A stretch of DNA of 64,000 nucleotides from Microbacterium sp. SORGH_AS_0969 (GTDB taxonomy: Bacteria; Actinomycetota; Actinomycetes; Actinomycetales; Microbacteriaceae): the NCBI RefSeq assembly GCF_030818255.1, contig NZ_JAUTAG010000001.1:3472001-3536000 (forward strand). Reading direction: 5' to 3'. Below the pieces are notes generated by a model. The model did not search any database. It saw nothing but the letters and a program-made list of their open reading frames with translations, and was not told the origin of the DNA. A program made the translations under genes and the position numbers. Below, piece by piece: positions 1 to 8,737 of this stretch. Position 1 is the first letter of the stretch. Every line of letters starts with the position of its first letter.

Positions 1-1
1 G

Positions 2-394
2 GATGCCGTCGCCGACGTCGTCTCGACCGGCACGACGCTGCGTCAGGCGGGGCTCGAGATCTTCGGGCCGGTGCTCCTCGAGAGCGACGCCGTGCTCATC
101 TCCGGACCGAACGATGCCGAGGGCACCGAAACGCTCCTGCGCCGTCTGCGCGGGGTGCTCGCCGCGCGCAAGTACGTGCTCGTCGATTACGACCTGCCCG
201 CCAACCTCGTCGACCAGGCCATCGCGGTCGCGCCGGGCCTCGAATCGCCGACGATCTCCCCGCTGCGCGACCCCGAGTGGGTGGCCGTGCGCGTGATGAG
301 CCCGCGCCGTGACGTCAACCGCGTCATGGACGAGCTGTACGCGATCGGCGCGCGCGCGATCCTCGTCACCGAGATCCTCGCCGCGAGGCTCTGA
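2..394 (+). CDS. hisG: ATP phosphoribosyltransferase HisG, C-terminal part
   Basis: Partial gene: only the last 130 codons are inside the window, open from base 2 in frame. HisG condenses ATP with PRPP in the first step of histidine synthesis and is the feedback-controlled enzyme. The visible part begins in the PRPP-binding loop (a D-x-V-S-T-G-T-T-L pattern close to the window edge) and continues through the C-terminal regulatory domain of the long-form enzyme, ending ...ILAARL. The TGA stop shares one base with the hisF ATG, so the genes are translationally coupled. The identification rests on the PRPP-loop match, the typical HisG tail and the hisF/hisI neighbours. Confidence 0.93.
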   Translation, partial: DAVADVVSTGTTLRQAGLEIFGPVLLESDAVLISGPNDAEGTETLLRRLRGVLAARKYVLVDYDLPANLVDQAIAVAPGLESPTISPLRDPEWVAVRVMSPRRDVNRVMDELYAIGARAILVTEILAARL

Positions 395-1158
395 TGACCC
401 TCGCGCGCCGCGTCATCCCGTGCCTCGACGTCGCGGGGGGCCGCGTCGTGAAGGGCGTGAACTTCCTCGACCTGCGCGACATGGGCGACCCGGTCGAGCT
501 GGCGAAGCTCTACTTCGACCAGGGCGCTGACGAGGTCACCTTCCTCGACGTCACCGCCACGGTCGACGAGCGGTCGACGACCTATGACGTCGTCCGCCGC
601 ACCGCCGAGCAGGTCTTCATCCCCCTGACCGTCGGTGGGGGAGTGCGTTCGGCTGATGACGTGGCCCGGCTTCTCGCCGTCGGAGCCGACAAGATCGGCG
701 TCAACTCCGCAGCGATCGCCCGCCCTGCGCTGATCGATGAAATCGCCGACCGCTTCGGCGCGCAGGTCATCGTGCTGTCGCTCGACGTCAAGCGGGCGGC
801 ATCCACACCCTCGGGCTTCGTCGTGACCACGCACGGCGGCCGCACCGAGACGACCCTCGACGCCCTCGACTGGGCCCGCGAGGCCGTCGAGCGCGGAGCC
901 GGAGAGCTGCTCGTCAACTCGATCGACGCCGACGGCACGAAGCAGGGCTTCGATCTCGAACTCGTGCGTCTCATGCGCCAGATCGCGGCGGTCCCGGTGA
1001 TCGCCTCCGGCGGCGCGGGCGCCCTGGAGCACTTCGCCCCCGCGGTGCAAGCCGGTGCCGACGCCGTGCTCGCGGCATCCGTGTTCCACTCCGGTCAGCT
1101 CACCGTCGGACAGGTGAAAGACGCCATGGCCGCCGAAGGAATCGAGGTGCGCCGATGA
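394..1158 (+). CDS. hisF: Imidazole glycerol phosphate synthase subunit HisF
   Basis: Cyclase subunit of the HisF-HisH complex. It uses ammonia delivered by HisH to convert PRFAR into imidazole glycerol phosphate and AICAR in the cytoplasm. The 254-residue length is normal for this TIM-barrel family. Near the N-terminus [17 protein letters not shown] carries the first catalytic Asp, and LSLDVK in the middle supplies the second; phosphate-binding glycine-rich segments ([14 protein letters not shown]) are intact. It overlaps hisG by one base and hisI by four (ATGA), which marks a tightly coupled operon. hisH is not in the window, so its partner must lie upstream. Confidence 0.97.
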   Translation: MTLARRVIPCLDVAGGRVVKGVNFLDLRDMGDPVELAKLYFDQGADEVTFLDVTATVDERSTTYDVVRRTAEQVFIPLTVGGGVRSADDVARLLAVGADKIGVNSAAIARPALIDEIADRFGAQVIVLSLDVKRAASTPSGFVVTTHGGRTETTLDALDWAREAVERGAGELLVNSIDADGTKQGFDLELVRLMRQIAAVPVIASGGAGALEHFAPAVQAGADAVLAASVFHSGQLTVGQVKDAMAAEGIEVRR

Positions 1159-1493
1159 GCGTCGACCGCGTCACGTACAACGCCGACGGCCTCGTCCCCG
1201 CCGTCATCCAGCAGTTCGACTCGCGCGAGGTGCTGATGATGGGGTGGATGGATGCCGAGGCCCTGAACCGCACGCTCACCACCGGCCGTGTGACCTTCTG
1301 GTCGCGCTCGCGTCAGGAGTACTGGCGGAAGGGCGATACGTCGGGTCACATCCAGATCGTCAAGGGTGCGCGGCTGGACTGCGACGGCGACACCCTGCTG
1401 ATCGAGGTCGACCAGGTCGGCGCGGCATGCCACACGGGTGACCACACCTGCTTCGACGCCGACGACCTGCACCCGGTCGTGGGGGAGCGCTGA
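1155..1493 (+). CDS. hisI: Phosphoribosyl-AMP cyclohydrolase HisI
   Basis: Hydrolyses the purine ring of phosphoribosyl-AMP, the third step of histidine synthesis. The 112-residue length fits the stand-alone cyclohydrolase without a HisE domain. Family signatures are clear: [20 protein letters not shown] in the middle, DCDGDTLL for metal binding, and the zinc-site cysteines in [11 protein letters not shown]. The start ATG overlaps the hisF stop by four bases, and its own stop shares one base with the next start. In mycobacterial order trpE would follow a little downstream; here the Trp-associated membrane gene follows at once. Confidence 0.96.
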   Translation: MSVDRVTYNADGLVPAVIQQFDSREVLMMGWMDAEALNRTLTTGRVTFWSRSRQEYWRKGDTSGHIQIVKGARLDCDGDTLLIEVDQVGAACHTGDHTCFDADDLHPVVGER

Positions 1494-2080
1494 TGCGGCG
1501 TCCCCGCTCGCTCGCCGTCGTCGCGATGCTCCTCGCCGGAGCGATCGGCGTCATCGGATCGACCCAGACCTGGATCGACGTCACCCTCGACGACGGCGCG
1601 CAGCAGACCCTCGCCGTGCCGGGCTCGGACGCCCTCCCCGTCCTGACGCCCTTGAGCCTGGCCGCGCTGGCGCTCGGTGCCGCGTTGTCGATCGCAGGCC
1701 CCGTCGTGCGGTACGTCTTCGGCGCGATCGGTCTCGCGATCGCCGTCCTCCTCGGCTTCGGCGCCGCACAGATCGTCTTCGCCACGCCGGTTTCGGCCAC
1801 GGCCGCGACGGTGACCGACGCCACGGGGATCTCGGGAGTGGATGCCGTCGGCGACCTCGTCGCGGGACTCTCGCTGACCCCGTGGCCCGCGGTCACGCTG
1901 GTCGCCCAGGTCCTGCTCGCGGCTGCCGCCGTCTTCACGCTCGTGACCGCGCGTCGGTGGGGGTCGAATGCGGGCCGGAAGTACCGCACGACCGGCGACT
2001 CCGCGGCGGAAGCCTCGCGCCCGCAAGACGCGATCGACTCGTGGGACGATCTGTCGCGCGGGGACGACCCGACTGCCTGA
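1493..2080 (+). CDS. Trp biosynthesis-associated membrane protein
   Basis: A 195-residue integral membrane protein of the family found in actinobacterial trp clusters (the position of Rv1610 in M. tuberculosis). Four hydrophobic segments are visible: residues about 5-22, 49-67, 70-92 and 130-152. The first is followed by a QTWIDV motif typical of the family, and a Gly/Arg-rich cytosolic tail ends the protein. The biochemical role is unknown; genetic linkage alone ties it to tryptophan. It overlaps hisI by one base. The usual upstream partner trpE is absent, and a 150-base gap followed by the giant secreted protein separates it from trpC. Confidence 0.85.
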   Translation: MRRPRSLAVVAMLLAGAIGVIGSTQTWIDVTLDDGAQQTLAVPGSDALPVLTPLSLAALALGAALSIAGPVVRYVFGAIGLAIAVLLGFGAAQIVFATPVSATAATVTDATGISGVDAVGDLVAGLSLTPWPAVTLVAQVLLAAAAVFTLVTARRWGSNAGRKYRTTGDSAAEASRPQDAIDSWDDLSRGDDPTA

Positions 2081-2111
2081 AGCATTCTCCGCCTGAGTGT
2101 TGAATTCAGAC

Positions 2112-2141
2112 TTGCTGTGATTTAGCTGAACACGATAGCTT
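2112..2141 (+). promoter_or_regulatory. Putative promoter of the giant secreted protein
   Basis: An AT-richer patch in the 149-base gap contains TTGCTG (2112-2117) and TAGCTT (2136-2141) with an 18-base spacer, a reasonable -35/-10 pair. It leaves an untranslated leader of about 80 bases before the ATG at 2230, which is preceded by a GGGGGAG ribosome site. The gene may therefore be expressed independently of the his-trp operon. No known riboswitch fold was recognised in the leader. Confidence 0.4.
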
Positions 2142-2229
2142 TGCGCCAGGGATCCGGCCGGTGCGTTTCGCGGCCTGATCTCCGGGCGGGGCGCTACCCG
2201 AGCGCGGACCCGCATATGGGGGAGTCAGC

Positions 2230-5200
2230 ATGCGCGCGCGCCGCTATCCGTACGTCCACTTGCGTCTACGAGGGGCACGCAACAATCACCGCGCCGCTGC
2301 GGCGATGCTCATCGCTGTCGCGCTCAGCATGGGGAGCGTGCCCGCCGCCTGGGCTGACCCGACACCGTCGCCGACGTCGACCGTACGCACGAATGCCGCA
2401 GCCTTCACCGTGACGCCGAAGCCGACCTTCACCGGGTCGATGACGGTGGGCTCGAAGCTGACCGCGGTCACGGGGACGTGGAAGCCCGCGCCGGACTCGT
2501 TCGCGTACCAGTGGCGACGCAACGGAACGCTGATCGCCGGTGCCACCGCCCCGACATACAAGCTGGCCGCCCAAGACGCGGGCACGAAGATTACCGTGAC
2601 GGCCATCGGCATTAAGACCGGGTACCCCCGCACCTCGGTCACGAGCGACGCCAAAGCGGCCACGACGGCCTCATTCACCACAGCGCCCGCACCGACCATC
2701 ACCGGGAAGGCCGCAATCGGCTCGACTCTGACCGGCGCGACAGGGACGTGGACGCCGACGCCCGGCACCTTCACCTATCAGTGGAAGCGGGGCGGGGCAG
2801 CGATCTCGGGAGCGACCGCGACGACGTACCGCGTGGTCGCCGCAGATGCGGGAGCATCGATCACCCTGACCGTGACGGCGTCGGCTCCCGGGTACAGGAC
2901 GACGGCTCGGACCAGTTCGGCTGTCGCGATTCCCGCACGCACATTCACGACGACTCCCGTTCCGACGTACAGCGGCAAGATGACCGTCGGATCGACCCTC
3001 ACGGCAGCGCCGGGCACCTGGGCACCGGTGCCCGACTCCCTGACGTACCAGTGGAGCCGCGACGGCGCTGCAATTACGGGGGCGACGTCCCAGACCTACA
3101 CGATCGCCCCCGCGGACAGCGGCAAGAAGATCACGGTCACCGTGACGGCCCGCAAAGCCGGCTACACCCCGGCGTCGAAGACCAGCGCCGCGCAGACCTC
3201 GGCTCCGGCTCCCTTCACCAGCGCTCCCTCCCCCTCGATCACCGGCACGGCGAGCGTGGGGTCGACCGTTCGGGCCGTGACCGGCACGTGGGCACCCGTG
3301 CCCGCGACATTCGCCTACCAGTGGAGGCGCAACGGAACGGCGATCGCCGGAGCGACCGCATCCACGTATCGGGTGGGGACAGCGGATGCCGGGACCCGGC
3401 TGAGTGTCAGCGTGACGGCGTCAGCTCCGGGATACGTGACGACGACCCGCGTCAGCTCGTCTACTTCGGTGCCGACGTTGACGTTCGCAACCGTTCCTGT
3501 TCCGACGTTCTCAGGCACACCGACTGTCGATTCCGTGCTCACCGCTTCCACGGGGTCGTGGGCACCCACGCCCGACTCCTACACGTTCCAGTGGAACCGG
3601 GGCAGCAGCCCGATCGCCGGCGCGACAGCGTCGACCTACCAAGTCGTCGCGGCCGACGTGGGCTCTGCGATCACCGTCACCGTGACAGCACGCAAAGCGG
3701 GTTACACCGCTGCCGCGGCGACCAGTACCGCGGCGACGGTGGGCGCGGCGACCTTCACGAGCGCCCCGACGCCTGCGGTGACGGGGCTGGCCCGCGTGGG
3801 GGGAACCCTGTTCGGCGTAGTGGGGACCTGGGCACCCCAGCCGAGCAAGCTGACGTACCAGTGGACGCGTAATGGCATCGCCATCCCGGGCGCGACGTCG
3901 ACCGCCTATCTCGTGACCACGGAGGATCGCGGCGCCCAGCTGCGATTCACGGTCACGGGGTCGAAGGCCGGATACACGACGCTGAAGCGGATGAGTGCCG
4001 CCCAGACGGTTCCTGGCGTCTTCTCCTCCACCCCGACGCCGCGCATCTCCGGCACGATCGAGATCGGCAAGACGGTGACCGCCTCGACGGGAACGTGGAC
4101 TCCGACCCCGGACTCGTTCGGCTACCAGTGGAAGCGCAACGGTACAGCGATCAACGGCGCGACATCGAAGACCTATGCGATCACGCAGGCTGACGCGGGA
4201 GCCAAACTCACCGTCACGGTCACCGGCATGAAGGCGAACTACGCTTCGACGAGCAAGACCAGCACGGATAAGCTCGTCCCGTCGACGGTGATCGTGCGCG
4301 TGACGAGCGACATCGTCGCGGACACGACCTGGGCCCCGACATTCCCGACGGTGTACGTCGTCTCGAAGGATGTCTCGGTGGCTCCCGGTTCGACGCTCAC
4401 GATCGCGGCGGGCACTGTCGTAAAATTCGCGGAAAACACGACGTTCATGGTTGAGGGTTCGTTGGTCGTGAATGGCACGTCGGCGGCGCCGGTGACGTTC
4501 ACCTCCCTCGCCGACGACAGTGTCGGGGGAGACACCCTCGCCGACGGCGACGACACCAAACCCGAGGACAACCGCTGGAACGGCATCCACGTCAACGAAA
4601 ACGCCACCCTGGTCGCCGATCAGACGCGTGTGACCTTCTCCTCCGGCATCACCTCCGACAAGAGCTCTCCCGTGGCTTCCGCTCGGGTAACCGGATCCAT
4701 TGTCGATAGCAGGATCGCGTTGCACTCCTCCGCGGGCGCGGTCACCGTCACGGGCACGACCGTTCGCGGATCGATTGGTGCGTCCAGCCGAGGCGGCGCA
4801 ACCACCGTGACCAACAACACCGTCAGTCGCGACACCTCGAACGAGGATTGGGACGGGGGCGGATTCGTCACGGTCACCCGCGCGGACGGCTTCGACGCCG
4901 CCTACCCGCTGAACGTCACCGGGAACACGATCACGAACGGATCGCTCACGGTGGTTTCCGCCAACAACAGCGCACAAGCCGCGCCGATCAAGGTGACCGG
5001 AAACACCATCTCCGAAGCAGTCGAGACACCCCTCACCGTCGCCGACGTGAAACTTCGTCCCTCCAACGTCCTCGCCAACACCCTCCGCAACAACACGATC
5101 AACGCCATCGCCCTCTCCGGGACACTCGTCGAGAACTGGACCCTGCCCACCACAGGCCCCCGACTCATCCTCAACCGAGATCTCTCCTACTACGACAGCA

Positions 5201-8200
5201 GCGTCGACGGCGGCATCCGAATCAGCGCCGGAACAACACTCACCGCCCCCGCCGGCACGACCGTCAAGGCCGAGGACAATGTCGGAATCACGGTTGAGGG
5301 TTCGTTGGTCGTGAATGGCACGTCGGCGGCGCCGGTGACGTTCACCTCCCTCGCCGACGACAGTGTCGGGGGAGACACCCTCGCCGACGGCGACGACACC
5401 AAACCCGAGGACAACCGCTGGAACGGCATCCACGTCAACGAAAACGCCACCCTGGTCGCCGATCAGACGCGTGTGACCTTCTCCTCCGGCATCACCTCCG
5501 ACAAGAGCTCTCCCGTGGCTTCCGCTCGGGTAACCGGATCCATTGTCGATAGCAGGATCGCGTTGCACTCCTCCGCGGGCGCGGTCACCGTCACGGGCAC
5601 GACCGTTCGCGGATCGATTGGTGCGTCCAGCCGAGGCGGCGCAACCACCGTGACCAACAACACCGTCAGTCGCGACACCTCGAACGAGGATTGGGACGGG
5701 GGCGGATTCGTCACGGTCACCCGCGCGGACGGCTTCGACGCCGCCTACCCGCTGAACGTCACCGGGAACACGATCACGAACGGATCGCTCACGGTGGTTT
5801 CCGCCAACAACAGCGCACAAGCCGCGCCGATCAAGGTGACCGGAAACACCATCTCCGAAGCAGTCGAGACACCCCTCACCGTCGCCGACGTGAAACTTCG
5901 TCCCTCCAACGTCCTCGCCAACACCCTCCGCAACAACACGATCAACGCCATCGCCCTCTCCGGGACACTCGTCGAGAACTGGACCCTGCCCACCACAGGC
6001 CCCCGACTCATCCTCAACCGAGATCTCTCCTACTACGACAGCAGCGTCGACGGCGGCATCCGAATCAGCGCCGGAACAACACTCACCGCCCCCGCCGGCA
6101 CGACCGTCAAGGCCGAGGACAATGTCGGAATCACGGTTGAGGGTTCGTTGGTCGTGAATGGCACGTCGGCGGCGCCGGTGACGTTCACCTCCCTCGCCGA
6201 CGACAGTGTCGGGGGAGACACCCTCGCCGACGGCGACGACACCAAACCCGAGGACAACCGCTGGAACGGCATCCACGTCAACGAAAACGCCACCCTGGTC
6301 GCCGATCAGACGCGTGTGACCTTCTCCTCCGGCATCACCTCCGACAAGAGCTCTCCCGTGGCTTCCGCTCGGGTAACCGGATCCATTGTCGATAGCAGGA
6401 TCGCGTTGCACTCCTCCGCGGGCGCGGTCACCGTCACGGGCACGACCGTTCGCGGATCGATTGGTGCGTCCAGCCGAGGCGGCGCAACCACCGTGACCAA
6501 CAACACCGTCAGTCGCGACACCTCGAACGAGGATTGGGACGGGGGCGGATTCGTCACGGTCACCCGCGCGGACGGCTTCGACGCCGCCTACCCGCTGAAC
6601 GTCACCGGGAACACGATCACGAACGGATCGCTCACGGTGGTTTCCGCCAACAACAGCGCACAAGCCGCGCCGATCAAGGTGACCGGAAACACCATCTCCG
6701 AAGCAGTCGAGACACCCCTCACCGTCGCCGACGTGAAACTTCGTCCCTCCAACGTCCTCGCCAACACCCTCCGCAACAACACGATCAACGCCATCGCCCT
6801 CTCCGGGACACTCGTCGAGAACTGGACCCTGCCCACCACAGGCCCCCGACTCATCCTCAACCGAGATCTCTCCTACTACGACAGCAGCGTCGACGGCGGC
6901 ATCCGAATCAGCGCCGGAACAACACTCACCGCCCCCGCCGGCACGACCGTCAAGGCCGAGGACAATGTCGGAATCACGGTTGAGGGTTCGTTGGTCGTGA
7001 ATGGCACGTCGGCGGCGCCGGTGACGTTCACCTCCCTCGCCGACGACAGTGTCGGGGGAGACACCCTCGCCGACGGCGACGACACCAAACCCGAGGACAA
7101 CCGCTGGAACGGCATCACCATCGGGGACGGCGGTGTGCTGTCTGGCTCGAATCTGACAGTGACCTACGCCTCGACCGCGATCTTGTCGACGGGCACGGTC
7201 GATCTCTCTTCGTCACGTCTCGAGAAGGCGTATCAGTGCATCTCAGCGCAGTCCGGGACCGTATCGATCACTGGCAGTATCCAGGGGTGCGAAGCGGGTG
7301 TGGAAGCGACCGACGGCGGACGGGTGATCGCACGAAACGTCTCTTGGGGAACCGACGACGGGCCTGAGCCGTTCGGGAAGTCCGTTCCCATCGAGGGCAA
7401 CGTCGACGTCGTCCCGTGGGTCGGGTACGTCGCACCGCCGACACCACCCGTAGTTCCAGTGGCCGCTGCGCCGAGCACATGTGCTGACCTCATCGTCCTG
7501 GTGGCGCGCGGATCCGGTGAAGTCCCGAAGGGTCCGTGGAACGTGGCGTCGGACCCCGACCTCTACGATGTCCAAACATTCCAGACCACTGTTGAATCCA
7601 CCTACGCACAACGAGGTGTGGGAGCGAAGATGCAGCAAGTCTTGACCGGTCAAGAGACACGTAGCGGAGAGGAGTGGCTCGTCGGCGACGCCGATAGCGG
7701 CCTGTTGAACCACCTCAGTGACGAGTACAAGAACAGCACACTGATCGTCCCCATCGTCTACCCGGCATCCGACGTCAGTCTTCTGGGCGAGGCATTCAAC
7801 CTCCTCAAGCCCAAGCCCGCGAAGTTGTTGGAATACATGTCTAGCATTCGGAGCGGTACCGACGCCCTTCGCGAGACGTACGATGCGATGCGCGAGGAGT
7901 GCAGCGACGAGCAGAGCAAGTTCATCATCTCGGGTTACTCGCAGGGAGCGATGGCCGCACACATCATGCTCTCTGAGGCAGTGCTCGATGGAGAGCCGCT
8001 CGACGACGTGGCCGCCGTCGTCCTGCTGTCAGACCCGCTGCAACAACCTGGCACCTACATGATCGACGGCACTGGTAGCGGCAAGCGTGGTCTCGTAGCG
8101 TCACTGTTCGAGTTCTCCGCCGCAAGGAACCTCTGGGACGAGGCGTTCTACGGGGACTATCCGATGCAGGATGCCCGCTCGTACCCATCGGAGTTGTCGA

Positions 8201-8397
8201 GTCGCACGTACGCCTACTGCACCGACGGTGATCTCCTTTGCGCGCCCTACGTTGCGGGGGGTTCACGAAGCCCGTGGTTGTGGGACTACCCCAACGAAGT
8301 TCGCTCTCAGTTCGCCCAGATGGCTGGCATTCATGGCGGCTACGGGCCCTCGACGCTCCGTCCATTTGGTCAGAGCGTCGCCGAAAGTGCGTTCTGA
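2230..8397 (+). CDS. Giant secreted Ig-like / beta-helix protein with C-terminal cutinase-like hydrolase
   Basis: 2055 residues. A long Sec signal peptide (basic N-terminus, hydrophobic 23-40) probably ends after AAWA at about residue 42. Seven Ig-like repeats of about 90 residues follow (59-687), each with a GTW...YQW.R.G..I.GAT..TY core. Residues about 690-1720 form a right-handed parallel beta-helix with three identical 281-residue units. After a Pro-rich linker comes a cutinase-family alpha/beta-hydrolase (1751-2055): CADLIVLVARGSGE oxyanion loop, nucleophile Ser1904 in GYSQGA, Asp1999 or Asp2001 inside the C1997...C2004 pair, and His2035 in GIHGGY. The likely job is an extracellular esterase held out on an adhesin-like stalk; the substrate (cutin, polyester or lipid) is unknown. 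No sortase motif or TM anchor is visible at the C-terminus. It splits the trp cluster, and its codon use is less GC-biased than its neighbours, which suggests acquisition. Confidence 0.88.
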   Translation: MRARRYPYVHLRLRGARNNHRAAAAMLIAVALSMGSVPAAWADPTPSPTSTVRTNAAAFTVTPKPTFTGSMTVGSKLTAVTGTWKPAPDSFAYQWRRNGTLIAGATAPTYKLAAQDAGTKITVTAIGIKTGYPRTSVTSDAKAATTASFTTAPAPTITGKAAIGSTLTGATGTWTPTPGTFTYQWKRGGAAISGATATTYRVVAADAGASITLTVTASAPGYRTTARTSSAVAIPARTFTTTPVPTYSGKMTVGSTLTAAPGTWAPVPDSLTYQWSRDGAAITGATSQTYTIAPADSGKKITVTVTARKAGYTPASKTSAAQTSAPAPFTSAPSPSITGTASVGSTVRAVTGTWAPVPATFAYQWRRNGTAIAGATASTYRVGTADAGTRLSVSVTASAPGYVTTTRVSSSTSVPTLTFATVPVPTFSGTPTVDSVLTASTGSWAPTPDSYTFQWNRGSSPIAGATASTYQVVAADVGSAITVTVTARKAGYTAAAATSTAATVGAATFTSAPTPAVTGLARVGGTLFGVVGTWAPQPSKLTYQWTRNGIAIPGATSTAYLVTTEDRGAQLRFTVTGSKAGYTTLKRMSAAQTVPGVFSSTPTPRISGTIEIGKTVTASTGTWTPTPDSFGYQWKRNGTAINGATSKTYAITQADAGAKLTVTVTGMKANYASTSKTSTDKLVPSTVIVRVTSDIVADTTWAPTFPTVYVVSKDVSVAPGSTLTIAAGTVVKFAENTTFMVEGSLVVNGTSAAPVTFTSLADDSVGGDTLADGDDTKPEDNRWNGIHVNENATLVADQTRVTFSSGITSDKSSPVASARVTGSIVDSRIALHSSAGAVTVTGTTVRGSIGASSRGGATTVTNNTVSRDTSNEDWDGGGFVTVTRADGFDAAYPLNVTGNTITNGSLTVVSANNSAQAAPIKVTGNTISEAVETPLTVADVKLRPSNVLANTLRNNTINAIALSGTLVENWTLPTTGPRLILNRDLSYYDSSVDGGIRISAGTTLTAPAGTTVKAEDNVGITVEGSLVVNGTSAAPVTFTSLADDSVGGDTLADGDDTKPEDNRWNGIHVNENATLVADQTRVTFSSGITSDKSSPVASARVTGSIVDSRIALHSSAGAVTVTGTTVRGSIGASSRGGATTVTNNTVSRDTSNEDWDGGGFVTVTRADGFDAAYPLNVTGNTITNGSLTVVSANNSAQAAPIKVTGNTISEAVETPLTVADVKLRPSNVLANTLRNNTINAIALSGTLVENWTLPTTGPRLILNRDLSYYDSSVDGGIRISAGTTLTAPAGTTVKAEDNVGITVEGSLVVNGTSAAPVTFTSLADDSVGGDTLADGDDTKPEDNRWNGIHVNENATLVADQTRVTFSSGITSDKSSPVASARVTGSIVDSRIALHSSAGAVTVTGTTVRGSIGASSRGGATTVTNNTVSRDTSNEDWDGGGFVTVTRADGFDAAYPLNVTGNTITNGSLTVVSANNSAQAAPIKVTGNTISEAVETPLTVADVKLRPSNVLANTLRNNTINAIALSGTLVENWTLPTTGPRLILNRDLSYYDSSVDGGIRISAGTTLTAPAGTTVKAEDNVGITVEGSLVVNGTSAAPVTFTSLADDSVGGDTLADGDDTKPEDNRWNGITIGDGGVLSGSNLTVTYASTAILSTGTVDLSSSRLEKAYQCISAQSGTVSITGSIQGCEAGVEATDGGRVIARNVSWGTDDGPEPFGKSVPIEGNVDVVPWVGYVAPPTPPVVPVAAAPSTCADLIVLVARGSGEVPKGPWNVASDPDLYDVQTFQTTVESTYAQRGVGAKMQQVLTGQETRSGEEWLVGDADSGLLNHLSDEYKNSTLIVPIVYPASDVSLLGEAFNLLKPKPAKLLEYMSSIRSGTDALRETYDAMREECSDEQSKFIISGYSQGAMAAHIMLSEAVLDGEPLDDVAAVVLLSDPLQQPGTYMIDGTGSGKRGLVASLFEFSAARNLWDEAFYGDYPMQDARSYPSELSSRTYAYCTDGDLLCAPYVAGGSRSPWLWDYPNEVRSQFAQMAGIHGGYGPSTLRPFGQSVAESAF
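2404..4290 (+). repeat. Seven in-gene Ig-like repeats, about 270 bp each
   Basis: Repeats start at F59 (2404), F149 (2674) and then roughly every 90 codons, the last at residue 598 (4021). Each begins FT..P.P...G and has a conserved GTW, YQW.R and GAT..TY. Unlike the downstream beta-helix units they have diverged at the DNA level, so this array is old. Repeats of this type are common in secreted actinobacterial proteins, where they act as spacers or adhesive beta-sandwich domains. Confidence 0.8.
4448..7116 (+). repeat. Three identical 843-bp tandem repeats plus a partial fourth
   Basis: The unit beginning GGTTGAGGGTTCG recurs at about 4448, 5291, 6134 and 6977, a period of exactly 843 bases (281 codons). 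The three full units read as identical wherever compared, and the fourth copy stops matching at about 7116 after AACCGCTGGAACGGCATC. The repeats encode whole beta-helix modules, so copy number can change without frame loss. Identity at synonymous sites means very recent duplication or ongoing conversion. Short-read assembly could easily miscount the copies. Confidence 0.95.
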
Positions 8398-8452
8398 TCC
8401 AGGACAGCCCTATTGTCGAGCCGCCCACGCCGGCCCGCACCCTCTCGTTCGA

Positions 8453-8458
8453 TAGACT
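8453..8458 (+). promoter_or_regulatory. Putative -10 element for the trpCBA group
   Basis: TAGACT lies 46 bases before the HGxxPAAW gene, in the 107-base gap after the giant protein. It matches the TANNNT elements seen before many other genes here. Because the giant gene separates trpC from hisI, a local promoter would be needed for tryptophan gene expression. No convincing -35 and no Trp-rich leader peptide were seen. Confidence 0.4.
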
Positions 8459-8504
8459 GGCCTGACGCTTTCCCCTGCGCCCGCGCGCGACTGTAAGGAG
8501 CCCC

Positions 8505-8735
8505 ATGAGCAACCCCATCGGTGATCCCGGCCACGGACACTCGCCCGCCGCCTGGACGGCCGTGATCATCATGCTGCTCGCGTTCACGCTCGGAACGCTG
8601 TTCTTCTGGCTCGACATGCCCGTGCTCGTGTGGGCCTCGGTGGGTCTGCTCGTCGTCGGCGCGATCGTCGGATGGGCCATGGGCAAGGCCGGATACGGCG
8701 CGAACGGCTCGAAGACCAGCCCGAAGGCCCACTGA
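8505..8735 (+). CDS. HGxxPAAW family small membrane protein
   Basis: 76 residues with the diagnostic motif HGHSPAAW at about residues 10-17, followed by two membrane helices (about 16-35 and 40-60) and a short Gly/Lys-rich tail. This family is found almost exclusively beside trpC in Microbacteriaceae and relatives; no function is known. TAAGGAG, a strong ribosome site, precedes the ATG. It is separated from trpC by two bases, so it should be co-transcribed and may be involved in membrane association of the tryptophan pathway, which is only a guess from position. Confidence 0.85.
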   Translation: MSNPIGDPGHGHSPAAWTAVIIMLLAFTLGTLFFWLDMPVLVWASVGLLVVGAIVGWAMGKAGYGANGSKTSPKAH

Positions 8736-8737
8736 CC

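Noticed and set aside
2142-2229. Riboswitch in the giant-gene leader
   Set aside because: The 88-base leader is GC-rich and can fold, but I could not match it to c-di-AMP, c-di-GMP, TPP or cobalamin consensus elements.
3511-6663. 1050-residue open frame on the minus strand
   Set aside because: It is antisense to the giant gene and repeats with the same 843-base period, so it only reflects the repeated plus-strand code. Its composition (Gly, Arg, Val, Asp, Glu) is typical of antisense high-GC frames and it has no recognisable domain.
4448-7116. CRISPR-like or satellite array
   Set aside because: The unit is 843 bases without spacers and is coding in frame, so it is a protein repeat rather than a CRISPR array.
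8398-8504. trp attenuator or T-box before trpC
   Set aside because: No short ORF with tandem Trp codons and no T-box core were found in the gap.
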